Shown in pieces: positions 31,495 through 42,885 of a stretch of DNA of 64,000 nt; the first letter of the stretch is position 1; the number at the start of each line of letters is the position of its first letter. Position numbers and translations under genes: made by a program. The notes under the pieces are model-generated. The model did not search any database. It was not told the DNA's origin and worked only from the letters and a program-made list of their open reading frames with translations. The stretch is from Oopsacas minuta (lineage: Eukaryota > Porifera > Hexactinellida > Lyssacinosida > Leucopsacidae). The DNA lies in assembly GCA_024704765.1 (NCBI GenBank), contig JAKMXF010000055.1, positions 263,630-327,629 on the forward strand. Direction: 5' to 3'.

Positions 31495-34400
31495 TACTCA
31501 TCTATTTCACTATGTAAACATAAATTCTTGTATGTTTTTTGTTGTCAAGCAAATGATTTTTGGTCTGTAATTTTGTAGGTAGTAGAATTCCGCTATTCTG
31601 GGATGTCGTATAACTATATAGGTATTATGATAGTCATTAGGGAAGCTTCTTTAGAAGATGCCCTAATGTTAAGGACGCTGTGCGAAGGACGTTCATCTGG
31701 CCGATGAAGTAGTTGAATACTCCATCGCGACGTTCAGGTCCAATTGAACGTAGCTTTTGATCAAAAGTTGTAATTACATTAGGTATTAAAATGCCGCTCT
31801 CCAATTCTTAGAAACTGATTTTTGGTAACAAGTAATAACTTTATGTGCCTCTCACAAAATACAAGATAAATATGGTTTAATAATACAATTGGAACATCTA
31901 TATAGTCTGCCTATTGCACGCGTTACATGATGTTCATCAGAGTATCCAACCACAAGGATTATGATACCAGATACCACATGCCTTAAATTTGAGCATGTAG
32001 ATATTCCAAACTTCTGGGATGTTACAAGTGCTGTGAAGATCAACGTTTACCAATTTTTGTTGTTGTATTCGAATCCTACCCACTGTTGTATGGCTAGACA
32101 GGATTTCAGTGAATAAGGTTATACGTCGATTTCAAATACACTGACCAAGGTGGTCGTGCATTTTATATTGAACCCGTAGCATTTTGTACACCTATAGCTT
32201 TCCTGTTGTTGCATCCGTTCAATAGAGCATGTTAACTTATTTCTTTGATAATAAATCTGCACAAGTTGAATTTCTACTATTTCAGAAGTCTCTTCAAAGA
32301 AGGAACCGTCGTACCGAGAAACTTGACCACCCTTATTTGCACATTATACCAACCAATGGTCACGAGGTGCGTCATTATGTATTGGGATGCAATTGCGGGT
32401 GTAAAGTCCATACTCAATCTGTCCCTCGATGATATTTTGAAGGCCAAGAAGTTTAGGGAATTGATAAGTAAGATGAGCTAAATAATAATTGTGCAATACA
32501 AAATGTGAATAAATTAAGTCAGTATTGATAAAACGTTCATTCAGTCAAAATTTGAATTTTAACTCTCCACAAGGGTTGCCGTAGGATTAGGATGGGAATG
32601 AGAATCGTAGTAAGATAATCTTGAATGTCCATTTCCAGTCCTAAATTGCTACTGTTGACAATATCTTGATAGGTACAGGGCTGTGAAAATAAATCCTGTG
32701 AGGAGTATAATTGCTAATTGGTCATGTAAAATTAGCATTGAGTGAAGAAAATAATATTCGAAAGAAGATAATAAACCAGTACTCCACAGGGAAAATCGCG
32801 CAAACTTTAGATCATGATTGGCTAGAGGAAATTTTGAAATATTCATTTTGATCGGCTGCAGATCCGAATTGGCCGGCCGTCGGATGCCAAATTGGCGTTT
32901 TGGGCGGCCAGCCGGCCGGTCAAAACGCTTAGGGGGAACACTGCTAGTGTCTGCTTACATCCTGGTTGTTGGTAAGTGTATTTAGGGGAAGCGATTAGCT
33001 AGCTAAGTTTATACATATATAATAATTAATCACAACAGGTTTTTGATCAAATTAGTTAATGTCTAATCGATGATTATGTGCATTTAGCTCACAGATTGAA
33101 CGGTAGTGAAGAAATTTACATTATATATGTGTTAAGCTTGCCCCTGGATGTTGTAAAGATGTCTGGCTACCTCTTGGTTAGTTGTTTGAGTTTGGGATAG
33201 ATATATACCTGCTGCATGGGATTCTGATCGGACTCATTAATGCCCTCTAATAAATAAAACTTTGAATTGCCATAACTCTGTGAGTTTTCAATATTTTTAA
33301 TGAAATTGAATTTACATAAACGTTCATATGGCACAAATGTATGTACAAATTTTCAGAATCAAATTCTAACTTTAAAGTGGTTTATTTTAATGAATTTATA
33401 AAAATTAAAAAATTTTGCACTAAATTCATATTGTGTAAAATATTCAACTCTTCTCTATCGAATGAGATTAATTTCATAAAATCTGATAAGTTGAAGTGGG
33501 TTAAATTAGTGACTGAATTATACATGGTCGAATAGTCAGCTAACTTCACACTAGGTAATACAAATATTTATCTTCAATTTAGCAATTCTCATTAATACAT
33601 TAGTGCAATACTAATTCTTTATCAGAGCTTGAAGTTTATTCAATTGTTTGGTGAACCAGAAATTATTTGCTTTTCATTCAAAATGTAAATGTAAGCAATT
33701 AGACATGCCTCGGATTCTGGATCCGGCGCATCCCTATATGTGGGGTAACAGTAGGTTCTTATTCAGGAGCGGATTAGAGTCTCGTGGCAATCCGGGAAAA
33801 AGTCCTAAAAACTGCCCATAGCCATTGTCAGGTTCCGGTCCAGTGAACTAACTAAATGAAATTATTTGAGGGTAGATCCGTGCACAAATTTTTGTGGTTC
33901 AATAGCACTAGAAATGTGTATAGTAAAATATTGTTCAGCGTCCAAGAGATAGAAAACGAATAGTTGCAGGGGTGTTTTCGGGTTGTCCGCGGGGGAGCCC
34001 TCTACTTCTGTTCCTGGCCCCGTTTTCACTGAGTTTTTATAAGAAAAGGGTAAACTTGAATACGTGCGCCACACCTACTTCGATTTTGGCAAACCACCAC
34101 ATAAGAGTTGGAAGGTATGCATTCATTATCTAATTGTTCTCGGAAAACATTAAGTGCCCCAATGGTACATTGGATAGTGATCATACCTGCTAACCTTCTA
34201 GGGGAGTCTTTTCTAGCATAACCACTGTCCACAATCCAGGTTCATAATCTTTATTTCATAACATGTCGCAAATATTTCTTCGTTGTCATCCGTCTTCAAA
34301 GCATGTTCTCTCTCATCCAGTATAATGAGCGAGCGTAGTGATTGATCGGAAATTTATTGTTTGAACTCTCTTCAAATGTCCAGGGGAAATATCCATTTTT

Positions 34401-35428
34401 TGTAGGGAATACAAGCCTTTTGTCCAAGGATAAGTTTGACAAATTTTGTCAGGTTTGGGTGAAACAAACACTAGACAGGGAGATTTAATAACTAACATCT
34501 CCAGTTAGGGTCTGCTGCAGACACTACGATCCCTATCAAACAGGCCCACCGGGAACTTCCCGATGTTCGCCGGGCCAATTCGCCCCTGTTCATATTCCGC
34601 AATTCGTTTTAGTGCAGCTCCTATAAGAAGATGCGCTAATGGCATGGATAATATGCACGACGTCCGTCCGTGCAGCCGTGCGAAATCTAGCAGTTCAATT
34701 AACATGAAAGTTGGCATATATGTACATTTGGGTACCCCCATACGGGAATATATCCGGGTATAATCAGGGGTGTAGTGTAGGGGTAGCGGGGTGAGCGGCG
34801 CTCCTTCACTTTAGCTTGATTATTGTTATTATATTTTAATAAAGGTAGATTAAGTTTTCCGGAGTTGTCCTTTCGTACTCTAGTCAACTCCGCTTAATGG
34901 AGTACATCGGCTCCAGGCCATTTCCAACCAATTAAGCGGATTAAACGCGTTGGCCCGGTCTCCGGAATTATTTAACATCGCACTGCACTGTTTTGGCAAG
35001 TGATCCTATCAACCGTGGCAATTGAGCATATTCTGGACCATTATAACAACGGTGCAATTGGGCTTTGCCATATTGTCTCTCAATAAGTAATGGCCTCTAC
35101 ACCTGCAGTCATGTGAAATTCCATGAAAGATTATTCGTTATTTTTCAACTTACTCTCGGATGTGGCAAAGAGTAGTAAAAGGGACCTAGAATTCAATACT
35201 TATGCTTTTAGACCTTTATTTAATATAGAATCCTTTGTCAAGAATGGATTGCGGAGAGTATTTTTAGTTTATATTACTCGTAATGTGGATTACAACATGT
35301 TTCGTTGATATACAAATAACTCTGTTTTACCAATTTTTGCCTAATATATTCTTTTATAAGCGCTCCCCCACTAGAAATTTGAGCACTACACTCCTAGGTA
35401 TAATGATTAATGAATATAATGTGGGCTA
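31495..35428. other. Long stretch without recognised gene
   Basis: I see only short, featureless frames. At 31900-32480 two overlapping plus-strand frames (NLSLDDILKAKKFRELISKM among them) have some coding flavour, but I recognise no family. A GC-rich patch at 32865-32945 with repeated GGCCGGCC ends in GGGGGAACACTG, a possible hAT end without a visible partner. The reverse copy of the 20034-20180 repeat lies at 32573-32640. Confidence 0.45.
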
Positions 35429-35436
35429 CCCAAGGA

Positions 35437-36416
35437 TAGTGTTTCTCCAAAGCGCGTTAAGCACGTCATTTCAATGCCCATTAAAGCGCTTAATATCTAG
35501 CTGCGTTAAAATGAGACTCGTTGATATGTGGAGGCATGGCCTACTATATACACGGCTAGCTAAGCAAAGAATTGCGAAAATAATATCCAGGCCATTGATT
35601 ATATTCTGTTTGATCATGAAGGATTACAGTTATCATTACAATTTCAACTGTAAATAGGATTCCATATACGACGGAGACATCTAGAATACTTTTGAACCTG
35701 CTATCCTAGTTATTTTAACCACAATGACGTAATCAAAGTTTATGCCCATATATGGTATTTTTTTTCATTTTCATCAATTTTTCAGAAACTCTCAAAACTT
35801 AAACTAATCCTTTTTATCAAAATACCTTCTACTTGTCATATGTTAGTTTAAGTAACCAAACGATGATCTTCATTTTCATAAACTCTCGTTAAATAATCAT
35901 TCTTTGTGATATTCACAGTAAAAACTGCATTAAAGTCAATCCTAGAAAATCGAAGAAATTCCATCAAAAATATGTATGCGAACACAAAATAAGTCATAAT
36001 TGTTTACCATTTTTATAAGTTTATTTTTATACAGTCTTTCTATTGTGTTTTTGTGCTAAGTTAATACGAATCATGATTCATTTCATGGGATTTGTGGGTT
36101 TTTCGCTAATATTGGTATTTATTAGTAAAATAATTACCATTATTGAAGGTGAACTTTGATTGCTTCATTGTGGTTAAAATAACTTAGAAAGAAGGTCCAA
36201 AAGTATTCTAGATGTCTCCGTCGTATGTGGAATCCTATTTACAGTTGAATTTATAATGATAACTGCAATTCTTCATGATCAAAGAGAATTTATTCAATTG
36301 CCTGAAAATTAATTGGGGAATTCTTTGCTTAGCTAGCCGTGTATATAGTAGGCCGTGGTGGAGGCCTTACTCAATACCAATAATTTGCGCTCTACAAACA
36401 TCTGTGGGAAACACTG
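35437..36416. mobile_element. ~980-bp hAT-type foldback element
   Basis: Long opposed arms pair over most of the length. For example GGCCTACTATATACACGGCT at 35539 is mirrored near 36330-36350, and ATACGACGGAGACATCTAGA at 35664 near 36209-36228. The ends are TAGTGTTTCTCC at the left and, reversed, CAGTGTTTCCCAC at the right, a classic hAT end. The outside 8-mers CCCAAGGA and GGCTAGGA agree at 5 of 8 positions, a decayed target duplication. There is no coding region. Confidence 0.75.
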
Positions 36417-36485
36417 GGCTAGGATATACCCGGATATAATCTGTCCTAAGTCCTAACCCAGATCATACCCTGGGTACTAGTGAAC

Positions 36486-37063
36486 CAGGGGCGCCTGCAG
36501 GATTAAAAATGATGTAGGCACAATATGAAATGAATCACAAACTTGGGCCGCAGGACGGTAGAATACATTATGACTATTTAGTTCCTTTATTCAGTGTTGG
36601 TGGATATTTCAACGATTAAATAACAATACAAAGACATTTGAAGAAAATTACTAGTGAAGATGGCCATGCCATGGTAAATAGCTGACAAAGATATGCTGTC
36701 AAACAAAGGCTAAAAAGCACAAACTTATACTTAATTTATTACTTAATCAAAAGTAACAATAATTCTCCTGTGCCTTGAGGAATCAAAGTTTTCCAATACA
36801 TCGTTCGAGTTTATTCGAACATCCTTGTGGACATGCATTTGAGCGAGTCCTGTGAGTCTGTCATCTGACATTATTGATCTCATGCATGTTTTCAACCTGC
36901 GTAGTGCACTGAAGCATCGCTCCACTGAGGTTGTGGACACAGGCATAGTAAGAAAGACGCGGCTGATCACATGAAGATTCGGGAAGAACTGATGTGTTAC
37001 CACAGTAGATTTCACTTCGGATTCCAACTGTTCACATACACACACACATACACACACCCTCAC
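36486..37063 (-). pseudogene. hAT transposase dimerisation-domain fragment
   Basis: The minus strand encodes FFPNLHVISRVFLTMPVSTT, SVERCFSALRRLKTCMRSIM and SDDRLTGLAQMHVH, the C-terminal hAT dimerisation domain, ending in a stop at 36743. A hAT terminus, CAGGGGCGCCTGCAGG, lies 3' of it at 36486. Upstream, coding sequence dissolves into a CA microsatellite at 37033-37060, so the rest of the element is lost. Confidence 0.8.
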
Positions 37064-37143
37064 AATAATTGAGTTTTAATAATATTAGATATTTAACCAT
37101 GGATGGGAAGATTTCCTTTATATGATTGTATGTTATTCAAGGT

Positions 37144-37282
37144 CAGCGGTTCCCAGCCTTTTTCACCGTGGACCCCCTAAATCAATTTTCACACATTCTG
37201 TGGACCCATTTACATACTGCAATAGCCAATATATCCTGTGGACCACCAAGGGGGTCAATGGGCCCAAGGTTGGGAACCCCTG
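37144..37282. mobile_element. 139-bp hAT miniature element
   Basis: The ends CAGCGGTTCCCAGCCTTTTT and AAGGTTGGGAACCCCTG are inverted repeats. Directly outside lie TTCAAGGT and TTCTAGGT, a target duplication matching at 7 of 8 bases. Confidence 0.88.
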
Positions 37283-38021
37283 TTCTAGGTCATATAGAGA
37301 GAGTTTGGAATTATCCGCCATGCGTAAATTCTCCCAAATTTGTTCTAATTTACATATATAAATTCATTTATAATTCTGAGAACACAAAATACATTATATA
37401 TCGTCCTAATTCTATATTATTCAATCTCCATTGTCCTTTGTCCGTTGTCAAGGATAGTGTATATGGTATGCGATATTGAAATAGTATTTCGCAATCCTGG
37501 GATATCCGTACAGTTGATTCCACTTAATCGGGACGCTATTGTTCCAAGCAAATGTGTCACAATAAAGATGAATTCCCGATTAACCGAAAATGAATTATAT
37601 CATATCTATGGGCTCGGACCAAATCCTTAGTTAGGTAACTGTCCCATTGACCACGATAAACCATTATACATGTATGTTGAGTATCTATTGAGAAAGATAA
37701 TAGTTTTGGCACGGCATCGTGCACGAATAAATAATGATAATATAGACACCCATTTCAAAACAGGGCAACTATATTATATACAGTAGTCTGCATAGAATTG
37801 TTACCTGATAAACAATCATTATCTGACAGGAGCACGTCAATGACAATGAAACAAGTTTAATCGTATCAAAGTATTATAGTATCGATGAAGAGTGCATATG
37901 TTTCTATTGAAAAGGTTAAATTGGAAAGACACATAGGTATAACCATAGCATTCTATACACTAAGGCAATGGTACTGATTGATGGACTTGGACCAGGGATA
38001 CGTCAAGTCAGTGCCAAGGAA

Positions 38022-38544
38022 GAGGAGTATGCATTAGTTCGAATTTTAAGGTTGTCATTAGTTAGAATTTTCTGAATTGTAACAAGTTCGAATCGATTTT
38101 CTGACTGTTGTCACAAGTTAGAATGGATTTTTAGATTATTATCACAAGTTTAAAAACAAAATATCCATGGTCCGCCATTCTGCAGACTTTACTAATAATT
38201 AGTCCAACAAAAGTCCATTCAAACACAAAATTACTATGAAGTCCACATATCGCCCCTGGGTAGCTTAATAACGAGTACAAATGAAAACTCCCAGTTTCAT
38301 AAGGTAGTGAACTAAATCCCTAATCCCCTCCCAATGGTACGGGTTTATAATTATTAGAATAAAAAGTTTTTGCCGGGCCTCGTTTTGCCACGCGATATCT
38401 CGGAAAAGTAGATTCTGACTTGTGACAACAGTCTGAATTCGATTCGAACATATTACAATAAACTAAAAATAGATTCTAACTTGTTAGAATTCAGAAAATT
38501 CTATCTTATTACAACCTTAAAATTCGAACTAAAGCAGCGCCCCA
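38022..38544. mobile_element. Miniature element armed with opposed minisatellites
   Basis: The element sits between perfect 8-bp copies of CCAAGGAA (38014-38021 and 38545-38552), and removing it rejoins the arm of the host palindrome. The inverted ends share TTAGTTCGAATTTTAAGGTT. Inside, arrays of CTGTTGTCACAAGTTAGAAT-like units face each other on either side of a unique core at 38240-38350 (TAGCTTAATAACGAG, ACTAAATCCCTAATCCC). The 8-bp target suits a hAT-class element. The core recurs at 56665-56775. Confidence 0.82.
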
Positions 38545-38682
38545 CCAAGGAATTCTTTTAGTTGCAATAACTTTTAAACGTTATATTTTGGCCTAAATAA
38601 ATGTCTTATTGATATTTGACATCACTCGCAGTCTACATAAACAAACTATTTGTCAGATAAAGTTCGCGGGTTCCAGAGTTGT

Positions 38683-39979
38683 ACGAGGGGCACTCGAAAA
38701 GTTTTGTCGTTTATATACTTATATAATAGGTATTACATATTATATGGTCACATTTTTTCAAAATATTCACCCTGACACTCTATACACCTTTTCATGCGTT
38801 TAAACCAGTATCAAAGCACATTTTCCATTCTTCTTTGGGTATCTCCTCAATTGCTAAGAAAAGTGCCCCGGTCAACTCTTCATTGCTGAAAAATCTCCTC
38901 CCACGAAGTTGATCTTTCAGCTTTGGGAATAACCAAAAATCGCAAGGGGCTAGATCTGGACTGTAGGGTGGGTGGGGTAGCGTTCCGATCCTATAATTCT
39001 CTAAAAACTCACGAGTTCTTAGTACTGTATATGTGATGAAGCAGGATTCCTCGGACACCTGACTTCTCACGTTGTTTTTCGATAGCACTGAATACTTTCG
39101 GAAGACATATTGTGGTATACCAATCAGCGGTGACTGTCTTCCTATCCTCAAGTGCAATTCCTTCAACAAATCCACTACGTCTAAAGAAAATCGCCCACAT
39201 CTGCTTTCCGACTGATCTAATTCTCCGGACCTTTGTTGGAGGTAAACCACCTTCTTCGACCCACTCCTTAGATTATCTCTTCGTTTCTGGATCATAGTGG
39301 TATATCCATGTCTCATCGCCTGTGAGTATTTCGGAAACAGCTCTAGAAGTTCCATTAACAAATCTTTTAAGCATAATTGAGCAAAAGTCAACTCGGCACT
39401 TTTTCTGATCAGACCACAGAGAATGCGAGATCCAACGTGCACATAACTTTCTAAGACCGAGCTCTTTATGTAAGATGACGTTTATAACCCCCGATGACAA
39501 TTTGGTTTCATGTTCTAACTGAGCGTAAGTAACATGAGGGTCTTTTGTTACTTCGTCCAATACCAGCTCTACATTTTCGACCGTGTGTGTAATACTGGGC
39601 CTACCAGGATGGGGGCCATCTTCAAGAATAAAATTTCCATGAATAAACTCTTGAGTACCATCACTCTACTGTTCTCAAACAAGGAGCTATAATTGGGAAG
39701 TGCTTCTGCAAAGTTTCGTGTATTTCCAAACGGCTCTTCTCAAGTTTGAACAAAATTAAAATCATCGCTCTAAAATCGCGTTTTGCGAGGTCAGATTCTG
39801 GTTGAGGAATCATACAAGCTATAGCTTTTAGAAATCAATCAATTCGAAAAGTACAAAGGATAAGCTGATGAAATTTGTTGTGTAGGTAAATAATATGCGT
39901 CTAAATATATATAAAATAATTTTATTAGAAAATACTTGTGGTTTAATAACAAACGACTAAACTTTTCGAGTGCCCTTCG
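38683..39979 (-). mobile_element. Degenerate mariner element
   Basis: The element is 1297 bp long, flanked by TA, with inverted ends CGAGGGGCACTCGAAAAGTT and the complement of CGAAGGGCACTCGAAAAGTT. It belongs to a different mariner lineage from 17261-18574, judged by its unrelated termini. Confidence 0.92.
38792..39560 (-). pseudogene. Mariner transposase, frameshifted
   Basis: Frame 39273-39560 carries VTYAQLEHETKLSSGVINVI and LTGDETWIYHYDPETK (first Asp). The other frames (39009-39200 and 38792-39442) carry GVRGILLHHIYSTKNS, where the second Asp motif HDN is lost, and HPPYSPDLAPCDFWLFPKLK (third Asp). The N-terminal DNA-binding half is partly eroded beyond 39560. Frameshifts and the lost Asp make it inactive. 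Confidence 0.9.
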
Positions 39980-40233
39980 TAGTAGTGACCATGGATGGCA
40001 TATTTTGACCAATATTCATCAATAACCAACCTCCAATGCTATGGCCAAATCATCAAACAGACATGTAGTATATACTCGACTTCCCATACCCTGATAATAC
40101 ATTTTGATATGATATCTCTGATGGTTATGACGCAATATTGAAATGACCATATATAGCATTATATTGATGACTCCGCAATATTCTTTCGAGATATCGTATC
40201 ACAATCTATTATCAGGGTATGGGAAGTCGAGTA

Positions 40234-40401
40234 CAGTAGAGTCTCGTTAATACGAACACAGTTAAGGCGTACTCCGGAAAAGGAGTACAAATTTGTCCAC
40301 TTTATCAGCCCCCTTCGATGCCTTTTCAATGTAAATTAGTTCGGAAAAATACGTACTCTGGATAAGGATTTTAGCGTTCCCTGGTTAACGAGAGTCTACA
40401 G
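40234..40401. mobile_element. 168-bp pogo-like miniature element
   Basis: The ends CAGTAGAGTCTCGTTAATAC and GTTAACGAGAGTCTACTG-like (CTACAG at the right) are inverted. TA is duplicated at 40232-40233 and 40402-40403. Removal exactly restores the host palindrome (GAAGTCGAGTATATACCACA, mirrored at 40060-40085). CAGT-starting ends with TA targets are typical of pogo/Tigger-class elements. Confidence 0.85.
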
Positions 40402-41375
40402 TATATACCACATGTCTGTTTGATGATTTGGCTATAGAATTGGAGGTCAAGTTATTGGTGAATATTGCAAAATATGCTATCCATGGTCACTACTATCGCG
40501 GCGCGAACATTTTCTGATTATGCTCGAATTTATCATGACAGAATATTGATATTTCGTACAGTAAAATCCTTAAATCCTATGGTATAAATCTTGAAACTGT
40601 AATTGTATTAATTTACTCTCTACAGAGTTTCAAAACTAACATTTTCTGATATAATTGATGAGTAACCAATCAAATGACGGAATTTTGGCCTAAAATAGTT
40701 TGTAGATTGCGAATGATATCAAATATCAATAATTCATTTATTTAGGCCAAATCTGAATTTTAAAATTTATCGCAACTAATAGAATTCCTTAACACTGACT
40801 TGACGTATCCCTGGTCCCAGTCCATCAATCAGTACAATTGCCTTTGTGTATAGAATGCTATCGTATAACATTGCTAAATTATCTGGATTCCAAACCCAAA
40901 TATAGTGACTCCTCGCTTTGTTGGATAGGCCAGATCCTTGGACCGCCCCATTGACTGTATATCAAGGATAATAAACATGTAAAAGAAATATATTCTTAAT
41001 TCATGCCCGCTCATAATGGCAATATTGGCGCCTATGCTTTGTTGGATCGGATATTTACCCTGGATTAGTAGTTATGCTGCCTGAATGTCGTTCTACGTCG
41101 TTTAGATGCACTCCTAGCTCCTAGCTTTGTTGGAGGGGATTCATATAAAACATAAAATAACCAAATCGACCATCCATTGTTAAACATATACATATTTGGG
41201 GACCATTCTTATCTAAACAATATTATCGACAGGGGTTAATTACCTACACCATATAGTCTTGACGAAATGGTACGAATAATCTTTCAAAAATCTATTTAGG
41301 TGTATGCCAAATGCGATAAACATGGCCGTCATGTATGAGAGGATCTGGGCGTGTAGGGCTATCCTTCCCCAAATG

Positions 41376-41470
41376 CAGTGGTTCTCAATATGTTTTCGCC
41401 CGCGAACACCCTGCCATTAAACATAATAAAAAATCTTTTAGGGCCACGGACCCTAGGTTGAAAATCACTG
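41376..41470. mobile_element. 95-bp hAT miniature element
   Basis: CAGTGGTTCTCAATATG at the left is mirrored by AGGTTGAAAATCACTG at the right. The outside 8-mers (CCCAAATG, CCAGAAAG) are only loosely alike, so the copy is old. Confidence 0.65.
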
Positions 41471-41736
41471 CCAGAAAGTCTAAACTCCAAACCAGTCATA
41501 AAACGTGGACATATTGTGTTCTTGAGGTAGAATTGGTACCCAGTGTATCATCCCGACATTTGGAAAGGAGGCAAACTAGAGATTTATGTGGAAATGAAAA
41601 TTGTAATTCTAGCGTGTATAACCTCCCCTAATCCACGTCATTTCGTGATGCTCACTTCTTGCCAATCTAAGGCGGCTACGCCCTAGATTGGGATTTATGG
41701 GCCCCAATAGTTTCAAAGATTAAACAATGATTATTG

Positions 41737-41742
41737 TTTATT
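41737..41742 (-). promoter_or_regulatory. ATAD3: Poly(A) signal AATAAA of ATAD3
   Basis: On the minus strand AATAAA lies about 96 bp after the ATAD3 stop codon, within the usual distance for 3'-end processing. Confidence 0.6.
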
Positions 41743-41838
41743 AAATTATATGAAATATCTAAATAAAGAACTAATACATGATAAAATTACTTAATGCCTC
41801 ATAAACTAAAATGTCTAAGTTATATTCAATTTAAACAA

Positions 41839-42885
41839 TTATCTAGCCCAATTATGTTTTTGTGTATGTTGTTGTAACATAAGACGAATACATTCATCCA
41901 TTTCATTCTCAGTTAAAGATCGATTTTGAGAGGAATAGGCCTTTGCTTGCCATGCATTTACAAGTTTGGTGATTTCCCTCCCAGAAAACCCATCAATTCT
42001 GAGAGAAATATCTTGAAACTTAATATCGTAATCAATGATTGGCAATGATATCTTGCCCCAACCAAATTTATTCGAACGAATCTTAGAATATAAAAACTTA
42101 GTGAAATAATACTTGAGCATTTTGACACGTTCTTCATTATCAGGGAGACCTACTTCAATTATATCATCCAATCTATCTAATATCGCAGAGTCAAATTGGT
42201 AAGGTTGATTTGAAGAGAGAACTAACATATAACGCTTTGAGGTATCGCCAGTTAAATATAGAAATGCGTTCAGTGAACTTCGTAAGTTCTCACTCATTGA
42301 TTCTGTACTACGATTTTTTAAAAACGCGTCAGCTTCATCAATAAATATTAATACACCCTTTCTGCTTGTATTAGCCCACTTAAAGAGTTTGTGAATTTCA
42401 GTCACAGAATTAATTCCCAAAGGAACAATGTCGCCCCCTGTGAAGAGAGCATAATCCAACCCAGAATTCCAAGCTAGGCTTTTGGCATAGAGCGTTTTAC
42501 CAGTTCCAGGGGGGCCATATAAGTATAAATTTCGAAAATTTCCATTATTAGTACGTGTATAATAAGTTGCAAGTGCAACATCCTGTAGTCGATTAGCAAG
42601 ACCTGGATTGAAAAATATACCATCCATAACAAATTGAGGACGAGTGAGTAATCGGCGTGCCATTTGAGGAAATATCCGAATTGGATTGAGTAGACTTATG
42701 CGAGATGTATCTCTTACTAACTTAGGCTTACCAATAATTGATTCTAAAAAGCTTCTTGTAAATATTGTAGCATTCTTTGCTGTATATATTCCTAATGCTA
42801 AAAGAGATATGCTTCCTACAAAAGCGCCCAATTTTGAGAAATCTGTTAAAATATTCACGACTCCGCCAGCAATGTTTCCATTAAT
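41839..42885 (-). CDS. ATAD3: ATAD3, exon 2: membrane segment and AAA+ ATPase domain
   Basis: This exon encodes 348 residues and the stop. It opens at an acceptor (TTTGTATTTCTTAG just upstream) and reads INGNIAGGVVNILTDFSKLG in phase with exon 1. A hydrophobic segment, AFVGSISLLALGIYTAKNAT, matches the ATAD3 inner-membrane anchor. The AAA+ domain has Walker A GPPGTGKT, Walker B VLIFIDEADAF, a sensor-1 region LVLSSNQPYQFD and DRLDD near the arginine-finger position. FSGREITKLVNAWQAKAYSS near the C-terminus is a family signature. ATAD3 sits in the mitochondrial inner membrane and supports nucleoid organisation, cholesterol handling and membrane contacts. All catalytic motifs are intact, so the gene looks functional. 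Joined to exon 1 the protein is 577 residues, close to the usual length. Confidence 0.96.
   Translation of the reverse strand: MNGNIAGGVVNILTDFSKLGAFVGSISLLALGIYTAKNATIFTRSFLESIIGKPKLVRDTSRISLLNPIRIFPQMARRLLTRPQFVMDGIFFNPGLANRLQDVALATYYTRTNNGNFRNLYLYGPPGTGKTLYAKSLAWNSGLDYALFTGGDIVPLGINSVTEIHKLFKWANTSRKGVLIFIDEADAFLKNRSTESMSENLRSSLNAFLYLTGDTSKRYMLVLSSNQPYQFDSAILDRLDDIIEVGLPDNEERVKMLKYYFTKFLYSKIRSNKFGWGKISLPIIDYDIKFQDISLRIDGFSGREITKLVNAWQAKAYSSQNRSLTENEMDECIRLMLQQHTQKHNWAR

Larger units (their letters stand above)
37943..40863. mobile_element. Palindromic element, copy 2, with three nested insertions
   Basis: The ends CATAGCATTCTATACAC at 37944 and its mirror ending at about 40862 are followed inward by matching arms: GATTGATGGACTTGGACCAG with GGGATACGTCAAGTC, then TTGGCCTAAATAAATG, then TAGTGACCATGGAT. 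TATAA lies outside both ends (38-42 of 37900 and 40864-40868). The palindrome is interrupted by a minisatellite element (38022-38544), a mariner (38683-39979) and a 168-bp TA-flanked element (40234-40401). Subtracting these leaves about 920 bp, close to copy 1 at 23150-24130. Confidence 0.82.

Noticed and set aside
31852-32481. A possible unknown gene with phrases such as NLSLDDILKAKKFRELISKM
   Set aside because: Frames are broken, I recognise no family, and there is no splice or composition evidence strong enough to call it.
37030-37063. The peptide MRVCVCVCVC as the start of a hAT protein
   Set aside because: It is the translation of a CA microsatellite, not coding sequence.
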